DNA of 12,011 nucleotides. It comes from Archangium sp. (GTDB taxonomy: Bacteria; Myxococcota; Myxococcia; Myxococcales; Myxococcaceae). The number at the start of each line of letters is the position of its first letter. Positions within the stretch are counted from its first letter, which is position 1. Under the pieces are notes generated by a model. It was not told the origin of the DNA, did no database searches, and worked only from the letters and a program-made list of their open reading frames with translations. The position numbers and the translations under genes were made by a program. Location: positions 1-12,011 of the forward strand of contig JAEUJT010000411.1 of NCBI GenBank assembly GCA_016793525.1, given 5' to 3'. Positions 6,552 through 12,011 of the stretch are shown here, piece after piece.

Positions 6552-6965
6552 ATGCTCGTTCGCGACTGCATGACGCCGTCACCGATTGTGATTCTGCCGA
6601 GTGAGACGCTGCAGGGGGCGATGGAGTTGATGGCGCGCAAGCGAGTTCGGCACCTGCCGGTGGTCGATGGGGTCGGGCAGTTGCTGGGCTTGGTGTCTGA
6701 TCGCGATCTCCGTCGGGCGGCACCGTCGCCGATCTTCTCGCCCGATTCGAACAAGGCCGAAGAGCAGATGGACCACACCACCGTCGAGCGAATCATGGTG
6801 CGTTCGCCCTCGGTCGTGACGTCGACGTCGACGCTCAAGGCCGCGGTGCAGCTGTTGGTCGAGAAGAAGTTCGGAGCGCTCCCGGTCGTCGACGGCGGCA
6901 AGCTGGTGGGCATCATCACGCCCATCGACTTGATGAAGCTGTGGCTCAAGAGCCAGCCGGCGTGA
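6552..6965 (+). CDS. Two-CBS-domain protein
   Basis: This is a 137-residue soluble cytoplasmic protein made of a CBS pair (Bateman module) and nothing else. CBS1 spans ~1-55 (VRDCMTPSPIVILPSETL, HLPVVDG, LGLVSDRDL). CBS2 spans ~78-133 (VERIMVRSPSVVTSTSTL, ALPVVDGGKLVGIITPIDL). The VSDRD and ITPID ends are the usual Asp-bearing adenosyl-ligand contacts, so binding of AMP, ATP or a related nucleotide is likely. The target regulated by this module is not evident. It starts 128 bases from dctP on the opposite strand and ends 4 bases before the convergent DsrE gene. There is no good Shine-Dalgarno at the ATG; an internal start is unlikely because MLVRDCMTPSP is a standard CBS opening. Confidence 0.95.
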   Translation: MLVRDCMTPSPIVILPSETLQGAMELMARKRVRHLPVVDGVGQLLGLVSDRDLRRAAPSPIFSPDSNKAEEQMDHTTVERIMVRSPSVVTSTSTLKAAVQLLVEKKFGALPVVDGGKLVGIITPIDLMKLWLKSQPA

Positions 6966-6969
6966 CGCG

Positions 6970-7368
6970 CTAGAAGAAGAAGCGATCGACCACGCCCGCG
7001 GTGCGCTGCAGAATCGTGGTCCACCCGATCAATTCATCGACTCGCCCTTCGACGTCGGGAGGCGTCAGCCCGAGCGATGCGAGCGACCCACTACAGGCGT
7101 AGAGCCGCGCGTGCCCGCTCTGCTTCGCGGCGTCGAGCAGATCTCGAATGGTGGGAACACCGCGTCGCTCCATGGTTGCGTTGATGTCGTCGCGCGCGAG
7201 ATCTGGCTCACCCAGCTCGCCGCGCACCAAGCGCTCGAGGGCCCACCAAAAGAAGTACAGCTGCACCGGTCGCCCAATCGCGGCCGCGGCGGCAGCCACT
7301 GAAACAGCTTGGTGCACTGCCTCGTACTCTCCTCGATGCACGAAAATGCACACTGGGGTCTCAGCCAT
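6970..7368 (-). CDS. DsrE-family protein
   Basis: This is a 132-residue small soluble alpha/beta protein. The opening strand PVCIFVHRGEYEAVHQAVSVA is followed by a helix and then PVQLYFFWWALERL. A candidate active cysteine is Cys92 in LYACSGSLASLGLTP, at the place where TusD/DsrE proteins carry their persulphide-accepting Cys. The end segment VDELIGWTTILQRTAG is typical of the family. A second cysteine is Cys7. Members move sulphane sulphur or have uncharacterised roles. No tusBCE or dsr partner is nearby, so its pathway is unknown. The start is set at ATG 7368 because GGGAG (complement of 7374-7378) sits 5 nt upstream; a GTG at 7374 would fall inside that site. It is convergent with the CBS gene (4-base gap) and divergent from the mevalonate operon. 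Confidence 0.9.
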   Translation of the reverse strand: MAETPVCIFVHRGEYEAVHQAVSVAAAAAAIGRPVQLYFFWWALERLVRGELGEPDLARDDINATMERRGVPTIRDLLDAAKQSGHARLYACSGSLASLGLTPPDVEGRVDELIGWTTILQRTAGVVDRFFF

Positions 7369-7458
7369 GAACACTCCCGCTCACCCGGGGTCTGCGACGG
7401 CTCGGCCTCTCCGTTCGACCAGTGGATGACATTTGTTAGTGAATTCGCATGATTCGCG

Positions 7459-7489
7459 CTGGTATTGAAAATACTTTGTCTGATACCAG
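7459..7489. promoter_or_regulatory. Palindrome upstream of the mevalonate operon
   Basis: Perfect 7-bp arms ctggtat (7459-7465) and ataccag (7483-7489) flank a 17-base AT-rich spacer. A nested gtat/atac pair (7462-7465, 7471-7474) gives three related half-sites in the same stretch. The region is AT-rich compared with everything around it and ends 10 bases before the idi2 ATG. This fits an operator or the core promoter of the operon. No consensus -35/-10 pair with 16-18 spacing is clear. Confidence 0.5.
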
Positions 7490-7499
7490 AACCGACCCG

Positions 7500-8561
7500 A
7501 TGTCGGACGACACCACCGCTCGTCGTAAAGATGCGCACCTTGATTTGTGCGCGACCGAAGAGGTGGCTCCCGCCGAGAACGCCACGCTGTTCGAGTCGGT
7601 GAAGCTTGTCCATTGTGCGTTGCCAGAGCTCGCGGTCGACCGCGTCGAGCTGACGAGCACGCTGTTCGGCAAGACGTTGAAGGCGCCCATCGTCGTGACG
7701 GGCATGACCGGCGGTACCGAGCGCGCGGGGCAGATCAACCGCGACATCGCCTCGGTGGCTGAAGAATTCGGCGTGGCCTTCGGCGTCGGCAGCCAGCGCG
7801 CCATGGCCGAGCGGCCCGAGCTGGCGTCGACGTTTGCGGTTCGCCAGTCGGCGCCGTCGACGGTGATCATCGGCAACATCGGCGTGGTGCAGGCGGCTCG
7901 GCTCGGCGTCGATCGTGTGCGCTGGCTGATGGAGGCGCTCGGCGCTGACGGCATGGCCGTGCACCTCAACCCTGGCCAAGAGCTGACCCAGCCCGAGGGC
8001 GATCGCGACTTTCGTGGCGGCTACGAGGTCATCGGCCTGCTGTCCAAGGCGCTCGGCTCGCGGTTGCTGGTGAAAGAGACGGGGTGCGGCCTCAGCCCTC
8101 GCGTCGCGCGGCGGCTGGTCGATGTGGGCGTCGAGAACCTCGACGTGTCTGGTTTGGGTGGCACCTCGTGGGTGCGCGTCGAGCAGTTGCGGGCGAGCGG
8201 TGCGGCGCGCGAGGTCGGAGCGCTCTTCTCCGGCTGGGGCATTCCCACGGCGGCGGCGGTTGCGTCGGTGCGGCGCGCAGTGGGGCCGGGCGTGAAGCTG
8301 ATCGCCTCTGGTGGCATGCGCACCGGGCTCGACGTGGCCAAGGCGCTCGTGCTCGGCGCCGACTTCGGTGGCATGGCGCTGCCTTTGTTCCGCGCGCACC
8401 AGGCCGGCGGCGTAGCTGCGGTGCGCACGGCGTTGGGCACCGTGCTGACGGCGCTGCGCCAGGCGATGGTGCTGACCGGCAGCGCGACGGTGCGTGAATT
8501 CCAAGCGAGCCCGCGTGTGGTGACGGGTGAATTGAAGGACTGGCTCGAGGCGCTGTCATGA
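7500..8561 (+). CDS. fni: Type 2 isopentenyl-diphosphate delta-isomerase (FMN-dependent)
   Basis: This is a 353-residue enzyme that interconverts isopentenyl and dimethylallyl diphosphate using reduced FMN. Family signatures in order are ARRKDAHLDLC (~7-17; RKD.H phosphate site), VVTGMTGGTE (~65-74), FGVGSQRAM (~94-102), GNIGVVQ (~125-131), HLNPGQELTQPEGDRDFRG (~155-173; catalytic Gln160 and the following Glu), KETGCGLS (~192-199), GGTSWVRVE (~220-228), SGGMRTGLDVAKAL (~270-283) and GADFGGMALP. The length matches the usual ~340-360. ATG 7500 was chosen over ATG 7449: the upstream 17 codons would run through the AT-rich palindrome and add residues not found before the RKD motif. Shine-Dalgarno is weak at both. 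First gene of the operon; its stop overlaps the HMGR ATG (ATGA). Confidence 0.96.
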   Translation: MSDDTTARRKDAHLDLCATEEVAPAENATLFESVKLVHCALPELAVDRVELTSTLFGKTLKAPIVVTGMTGGTERAGQINRDIASVAEEFGVAFGVGSQRAMAERPELASTFAVRQSAPSTVIIGNIGVVQAARLGVDRVRWLMEALGADGMAVHLNPGQELTQPEGDRDFRGGYEVIGLLSKALGSRLLVKETGCGLSPRVARRLVDVGVENLDVSGLGGTSWVRVEQLRASGAAREVGALFSGWGIPTAAAVASVRRAVGPGVKLIASGGMRTGLDVAKALVLGADFGGMALPLFRAHQAGGVAAVRTALGTVLTALRQAMVLTGSATVREFQASPRVVTGELKDWLEALS

Positions 8562-9949
8562 CGATGCGCTCGACGAGCCAAGTGAACGAGAAGCTGCAGG
8601 TGACGGGAGAAGCCATGGCTGCTGACACAGGGACGACGACGTCGCGGTTCGCTGGGTTTCACAAACTGCCCATGGCCGATCGGCTCGGCACGGTGGCGCG
8701 CATGTACCGCCTCACGCCTGAAGAAGGCGCGGCGATGTCGGGCAGCGCTGGGCTGACCAACGAGGTCGCCAACACGATGATCGAGAACGCCGTGGGCGTG
8801 TTTGGTCTCCCATTGGGACTCGGGCTCAATGTGCAGGTCAACGACCGCGACTACCTGGTGCCGATGGTGGTCGAAGAGCCTTCGGTCATCGCCGCGGTCA
8901 GCTTCGCCGCCAAGATCGCGCGCGAGGGCGGCGGCTTCACTGCCGAGGCCGACGACCCGCTCATGATCGGCCAGGTGCAGGTCACTCGCTACGGCGACCC
9001 GACCGAGGCGGCGAAGAAGCTCATTGCGCACAAAGAGCAGCTGCTCGCGCTCGCCAACAGCTTCCACCCCTCGATGCTGCACCGCGGTGGCGGCGCGCGT
9101 GACGTCGACGTGCGCGTGCTGCCTGCGCCTGAAGGTGCGGGCGGTGAGCCGCTGCTCGTGCTGCACCTGCTGATCGATACGCAAGAGGCGATGGGCGCCA
9201 ACTTGATCAACACCATGTGCGAGGGCATCGCCCCGCTGGTGGAGCAGATCACCGGCGGCAAGGTGTTCCTGCGCATCCTCTCCAACCTGGCCGACCGCCG
9301 GTTGGCGCGCGCGCGCTGCACCATTCCGGTGAGCTCGCTGGCCGACTTCAACATGCCGGGCGACGCCATCGCCGAGGGCATCGTGCAGGCGAGCCGCTTC
9401 GCCTCTGCCGACCCGTACCGCGCCGCGACGCACAACAAGGGCATCATGAACGGCATCGACGCCGTGGCCATCGCGACCGGGCAAGACTGGCGCGCGATCG
9501 AAGCCGGGGCGCACGCCTTCGCGTGCCGTGAAGGCCACTACCGCCCGCTGTCGACGTGGATTCGCGAGGGCGACGCACTGGTGGGTCGCATTGAGCTGCC
9601 GCTGGCGCTGGGCCTCGTCGGCGGGCCGATCAAGATTCACCCGCAGGTGCAGGCGTCGCTGAAGCTGCTGCGCGTCACCAGCGCGCGCGAGCTGGCGATG
9701 GTCATGGCCTCGGTCGGCCTGGCGCAGAACTTCGCGGCGGTGCGCGCGCTTGGCTCGGTGGGCATTCAGAAGGGCCACATGGCGCTCCACGCGCGGTGCG
9801 TGGCGGTGACGGCCGGCGCGCGCGGCGTGTGGGTCGAGAAGGTGGCCAACGCGCTGGTGAAGGCCGGCCAGGTCAAGGTCGAGAAGGCCACCGAGCTGCT
9901 GGCGTCGATGATGCGCGATGAAGCGCCTGCGGCGCCTGGAGTGCCGTAA
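8558..9949 (+). CDS. mvaA: Hydroxymethylglutaryl-CoA reductase, class II type
   Basis: This enzyme of up to 463 residues reduces HMG-CoA to mevalonate in the cytoplasm; it has no membrane domain. Class II (Pseudomonas mevalonii-like) hallmarks are SGSAGLTNEVANTMIENAVG (~61-80, catalytic Glu76), PLGLGLNVQVNDRDYLVPM, EEPSVIAA, DTQEAMGANLINTMCE (~207-222), THNKGIMNGIDAVAIATGQD (~291-310, catalytic Lys294 and Asp310) and KGHMALHAR (~405-413, catalytic His407). Residue numbers count from ATG 8558. Class II enzymes are mostly NADH-preferring, but the cofactor is not directly readable. Two starts are plausible. ATG 8558 overlaps the idi2 stop by 4 nt and has GAGG at 8547-8550. ATG 8615 has GGGAGA at 8605-8610, and family homology begins only near residue 29. 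The longer form is listed. A 12-nt gap separates it from the kinase gene. Confidence 0.96.
   Translation: MTMRSTSQVNEKLQVTGEAMAADTGTTTSRFAGFHKLPMADRLGTVARMYRLTPEEGAAMSGSAGLTNEVANTMIENAVGVFGLPLGLGLNVQVNDRDYLVPMVVEEPSVIAAVSFAAKIAREGGGFTAEADDPLMIGQVQVTRYGDPTEAAKKLIAHKEQLLALANSFHPSMLHRGGGARDVDVRVLPAPEGAGGEPLLVLHLLIDTQEAMGANLINTMCEGIAPLVEQITGGKVFLRILSNLADRRLARARCTIPVSSLADFNMPGDAIAEGIVQASRFASADPYRAATHNKGIMNGIDAVAIATGQDWRAIEAGAHAFACREGHYRPLSTWIREGDALVGRIELPLALGLVGGPIKIHPQVQASLKLLRVTSARELAMVMASVGLAQNFAAVRALGSVGIQKGHMALHARCVAVTAGARGVWVEKVANALVKAGQVKVEKATELLASMMRDEAPAAPGVP
8605..8610 (+). promoter_or_regulatory. Internal Shine-Dalgarno that may set the HMGR start at 8615
   Basis: GGGAGA lies 4 bases before the in-frame ATG at 8615, 19 codons downstream of the listed start. 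The 19 intervening residues show no family conservation, so this site may be the real or a second initiation point. Confidence 0.45.
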
Positions 9950-9961
9950 GAAGCCGCCCCC

Positions 9962-10867
9962 ATGTCGCAGTCGTCATCAGCGTTTGGCCCCGGAAAAGTC
10001 ATTGTCTTGGGAGAGCACGGCGCCGTGTACGGCGAGCCCGCGCTCGCGGCTCCCATCGCGCGAGGCGTGCGGGTCGAGGTCGCTCCCGCGAAGCAGCTGA
10101 GCTTCGTCACCCCGAAGGGCCTGGCCACCGCGCAGCGCGAGGTGTTGCAGCGCGCCTTCGCCACCGCCGGTCAGCTCGTCGGGAACCCGCCGGTGCGCGT
10201 GTCGTTCACCAGCACGCTGCCGCTGTCGGTGGGCCTCGGCTCGTCGGGCGCGCTGAGCGTGGCGCTGGCCCGCGCGCTGTTGCCGCTGAAGAAACGCGTG
10301 GTCACCAGCGCCCAGGTCGAAGACTTCGCGCTGCAGCTCGAGCGCGCGTTTCACGGCACGCCGTCGGGCGTCGATCACACCACGTCGGCGCGGGGCTCGA
10401 TGCTGCTCTATGCGCGCGGCAAGGCGCGGGTGGTGACGGCGAGCAAGCCGATCAAAGTGGTGGTGGCGATCGTCGGCGCGCGCGCGTCGACGAAGACTAC
10501 GGTGTCGGCGCTGCGTGAGCGTCAGGCGCGGTGGCCGGAGCGGTACCGGCGGGTTTTCAAGGCCATTGGTCAGCTCGCGCGAGACGGCGCGGCCGCGGCG
10601 ACCGCCGGAGATCTCGACGCGCTGGGAGACGCGATGAATATGAACCAGGGTTTTCTCGCGGCCATGGGGCTGTCGAGCGCGAGGCTCGAGGCGATGGTGT
10701 ACCGGCTGCGCGAGGCGGGCGCGCTGGGGGCGAAGCTGACCGGAGCGGGGGGCGATGGCGGCGCGGTGATCGGCCTCTTCCTCGAGCCGGAGCCGGTGGT
10801 GATGAAGCTGCGCAAAGAAGGCATCGAGTGTTTCGCGAGCCAATTGGCCGGGCCGGTGACGCTGTGA
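9962..10867 (+). CDS. mvk: Mevalonate kinase (GHMP family)
   Basis: This is a 301-residue cytoplasmic kinase that phosphorylates mevalonate at C5 with ATP. The three GHMP motifs are present: PGKVIVLGEHGAVYGEPAL (~10-28, Lys12 and the GEH...VYG signature specific to mevalonate kinases), PLSVGLGSSGALSVALARAL (~87-106, phosphate-binding loop) and KLTGAGGDGGAVIGL (~258-272). Glu127 (Mg-coordinating) and HGTPSGVDHTTSARG with the catalytic base Asp138 are also intact. The length is within the family range (about 300-330 for the shorter bacterial forms). The GEHGAVYG and GTPSGVD forms favour mevalonate kinase over phosphomevalonate kinase. The ATG follows the HMGR stop by 12 nt with a weak AAGAAG at 9948-9953. 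Its stop overlaps the GTG of the next gene (GTGA). Confidence 0.95.
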   Translation: MSQSSSAFGPGKVIVLGEHGAVYGEPALAAPIARGVRVEVAPAKQLSFVTPKGLATAQREVLQRAFATAGQLVGNPPVRVSFTSTLPLSVGLGSSGALSVALARALLPLKKRVVTSAQVEDFALQLERAFHGTPSGVDHTTSARGSMLLYARGKARVVTASKPIKVVVAIVGARASTKTTVSALRERQARWPERYRRVFKAIGQLARDGAAAATAGDLDALGDAMNMNQGFLAAMGLSSARLEAMVYRLREAGALGAKLTGAGGDGGAVIGLFLEPEPVVMKLRKEGIECFASQLAGPVTL

Positions 10868-11856
10868 ACATCGCGACGGCCAAGGCGCACCCGAACATCG
10901 CGCTGGTGAAGTACTGGGGCAAACGCGACGAGCGGCTGATTCTGCCGCATCAGTCGAGCCTGTCAGTAACGCTGGGGCCGCTCTCGGTCACCACGTCGGT
11001 TCGCTTCTCTGGGAAGCGCGGGGGCGACGAGGTCTCCATCAACGGCAAGCGCGCGGCGGGTACAGAGCTGCAGCGCGTCGTCGACGTGCTCGACCTGGTG
11101 CGGAAGCAGCAGCGAGGCTTGGGCGCGGCAGAGGTGGTGTCGCGCGGCGATTTTCCGGCCTCCGCGGGTTTGGCTTCGAGCGCGGCGGCCTTCGCGGCAT
11201 TGGCGGTGGCGGCGCGTAGCGCTGCCGGTTTCACCCGAGACACCAAAGCCGAGTCGATGCTGGCGCGGCAGGGGAGCGGCTCGGCGTGCCGGAGCGTCGA
11301 GGGCGGCTTCGTTCGCTGGAATCGAGGCGCGAAGAAGAACGGCTCCGACAGCTTCGGTGAGCAGATCTACGATGAGACGCACTGGCCCGAGCTGAGGCTC
11401 CTCGTCGGCATGGTCAGCCGCGAAGAGAAAGAAGTGAAGTCGCGCGACGGCATGCGCAACACCATCGACACGTCGCCGTTCTACCCGGCGTGGGCGAAGC
11501 AGGCCGAGATCGACGTGAAGGCCATTCTCGCGCCGCTGAAGAAGCGAGATCTCGAGGCGGTAGGCACGCTCGCGGAGAGCAACGCATGGCGCATGCACGC
11601 CAGTGCGCTCGGCGCCGAGCCGCCGCTGTGTTACCTCAAGCCGGAGACGCTCGGGGTCATTCAGGCCGTGCGCGAGGAGCGGAAACGGGGCGTGGGCGTG
11701 TGGTTCACGCTCGACGCGGGGCCGAACCCGGTGCTGCTCACCACCGCGAAAGACGAGGCGCGCGCGGCCAAAGTGGTGCGGGCGTTCGGCGCGAAAGACG
11801 TGGTGCGGTGCGCCCCGGGCGGCGACGCGGTGCTGCTGACGAAACACCTGCTCTGA
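10864..11856 (+). CDS. mvaD: Diphosphomevalonate decarboxylase (GHMP family)
   Basis: This 330-residue enzyme catalyses ATP-dependent decarboxylation of mevalonate 5-diphosphate to isopentenyl diphosphate. The start is GTG 10864, overlapping the kinase stop by 4 nt; the longer open frame upstream only overlaps mvk and has no family homology. Motifs are HPNIALVKYWGKRDE (~9-23, equivalents of yeast Asn13 and Lys18), PHQSSLSVTLG, the ATP loop DFPASAGLASSAAAFAALA (~97-114), GSGSACRSVEGGFVRW (~137-152, Arg143 equivalent to yeast Arg158), RNTIDTSPFYPAW and WFTLDAGPNPVLLTT (~280-294, Asp284 equivalent to yeast catalytic Asp302). All catalytic residues for true diphosphomevalonate decarboxylase are kept, so it is not the variant phosphomevalonate decarboxylase of haloarchaea or Chloroflexi as far as these positions tell. 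It ends the visible operon. Confidence 0.96.
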   Translation: MNIATAKAHPNIALVKYWGKRDERLILPHQSSLSVTLGPLSVTTSVRFSGKRGGDEVSINGKRAAGTELQRVVDVLDLVRKQQRGLGAAEVVSRGDFPASAGLASSAAAFAALAVAARSAAGFTRDTKAESMLARQGSGSACRSVEGGFVRWNRGAKKNGSDSFGEQIYDETHWPELRLLVGMVSREEKEVKSRDGMRNTIDTSPFYPAWAKQAEIDVKAILAPLKKRDLEAVGTLAESNAWRMHASALGAEPPLCYLKPETLGVIQAVREERKRGVGVWFTLDAGPNPVLLTTAKDEARAAKVVRAFGAKDVVRCAPGGDAVLLTKHLL

Positions 11857-11873
11857 CGCTCCTGTACCTCGCC

Positions 11874-11896
11874 GCGGGCTGTTGCTATTCGCCCGC
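11874..11896. promoter_or_regulatory. Inverted repeat enclosing a possible -10 ahead of the acyl-CoA dehydrogenase gene
   Basis: Arms gcgggc (11874-11879) and gcccgc (11891-11896) enclose 11 bases that include tgctattc, a TG-n-TAT extended -10-like element. The ATG follows 3 bases later and no Shine-Dalgarno is present. It could be an operator with a nearly leaderless start or a weak terminator hairpin for the mevalonate operon; no T-tract follows, which makes a terminator less likely. Confidence 0.35.
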
Positions 11897-11898
11897 TC

Positions 11899-12011
11899 AT
11901 GAACTTCGAGCTTTCTGATCTCCAGCGAGAGACCCAGCGCCTGACCCGCGAGTTCGCGGCGCGCGAGCTGACGCCCAACGCCCGCGCGTGGGACGAGAAA
12001 CACGAGTGGCC
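11899..12011 (+). CDS. Acyl-CoA dehydrogenase, N-terminus (3' partial)
   Basis: Only the first 37 full codons are in the window. The sequence MNFELSDLQRETQRLTREFA followed by ARELTPNARAWDEKHEW matches the opening helices of butyryl- or isovaleryl-type acyl-CoA dehydrogenases (pattern 'F-x-L-[ST]-x-x-Q...R-x-F-A-x-x-E-L-x-P-x-A...WDEKHE[FW]P'). These are soluble FAD flavoproteins that make enoyl-CoA in fatty or branched-chain acid breakdown. The acyl specificity cannot be judged from this part. The 42-base gap after mvaD and the promoter-like inverted repeat suggest its own transcription, although read-through from the operon is possible. Confidence 0.88.
   Translation, partial: MNFELSDLQRETQRLTREFAARELTPNARAWDEKHEW

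Noticed and set aside
6424..6723. In-frame N-terminal extension of dctP
   Set aside because: It would put 100 low-complexity residues ahead of a clear signal peptide, and it overlaps the divergent CBS gene. The ATG at 6423 has its own Shine-Dalgarno.
7065..8504. Antisense open frame (479 codons) running across idi2 and part of the DsrE gene in another frame
   Set aside because: Arg/His-rich, no recognisable domain, and it crosses two well-supported genes and the divergent promoter region.
8021..9790. Long antisense open frame (589 codons) opposite idi2 and HMGR
   Set aside because: Its translation is low-complexity, rich in Arg/His/Ala, with no family motif. It lies opposite two genes with intact catalytic motifs, so it is a by-product of high GC content.
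9977..10843. Antisense open frame (288 codons) opposite mevalonate kinase
   Set aside because: Arg/His-rich shadow frame with no family features.
10531..10863. In-frame N-terminal extension of mvaD
   Set aside because: It fully overlaps the mevalonate kinase gene in another frame, reads as Arg/Gly-rich nonsense, and family homology starts at the GTG codon at 10864.

Overview
The window looks like chromosomal DNA from a high-GC Gram-negative bacterium, most likely a member of the Myxococcota. The evidence is the very high GC content with strong third-position GC, a complete-looking bacterial mevalonate operon with a type 2 IPP isomerase (typical of myxobacteria and rare elsewhere in proteobacteria-like phyla), an outer-membrane barrel protein, and a BIG2-type surface lipoprotein. 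The species is not identifiable from the sequence alone. No gene-free stretch exceeds 300 bases, and no transposase, integrase, phage gene or CRISPR array is visible.

Layout. (1) 3-1415, plus strand: the C-terminal part of a flavoenzyme in which a BFD-like [2Fe-2S] segment is fused to a DAO-type FAD oxidoreductase; its 5' end lies outside the window. (2) 1418-1480: four degenerate tandem copies of a 15-16 bp repeat in the gap between convergent genes. (3) 1488-2108, minus strand: a small outer-membrane beta-barrel protein. It is divergent from (4) 2233-2820, plus strand: a lipoprotein with two BIG2-like Ig domains. (5) 2839-3093: tRNA-Lys(UUU), a repeat-bearing spacer, tRNA-Glu(UUC) and a strong intrinsic terminator. 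(6) 6423-3093, minus strand: a tripartite TRAP transporter operon dctP-dctQ-dctM whose genes overlap by 4 nt each; both membrane subunits are larger than usual. (7) 6552-6965, plus strand: a two-CBS-domain protein, divergent from dctP. (8) 7368-6970, minus strand: a DsrE-family protein. (9) 7500-11856, plus strand: the isoprenoid operon idi2 - class II HMG-CoA reductase - mevalonate kinase - diphosphomevalonate decarboxylase, tightly packed with 4-nt overlaps or a 12-nt gap. (10) From 11899: the N-terminus of an acyl-CoA dehydrogenase, cut by the window end.

How the genes work together. The mevalonate operon encodes HMG-CoA to mevalonate (HMGR), mevalonate to 5-phosphomevalonate (MVK), diphosphomevalonate to IPP (MVD), and IPP/DMAPP interconversion (IDI-2). 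HMG-CoA synthase and phosphomevalonate kinase are needed to complete the route but are not in the window. The TRAP genes form a separate periplasmic-binding-protein-dependent uptake system, probably for an organic acid. The flavoenzyme, barrel protein, lipoprotein, CBS and DsrE genes have no visible functional link to the operons.

Overall this reads as ordinary core chromosome with some unusual details (enlarged TRAP membrane subunits, intergenic repeats, a palindrome ahead of the isoprenoid operon). I do not see a convincing new defence, mobile or biosynthetic system.
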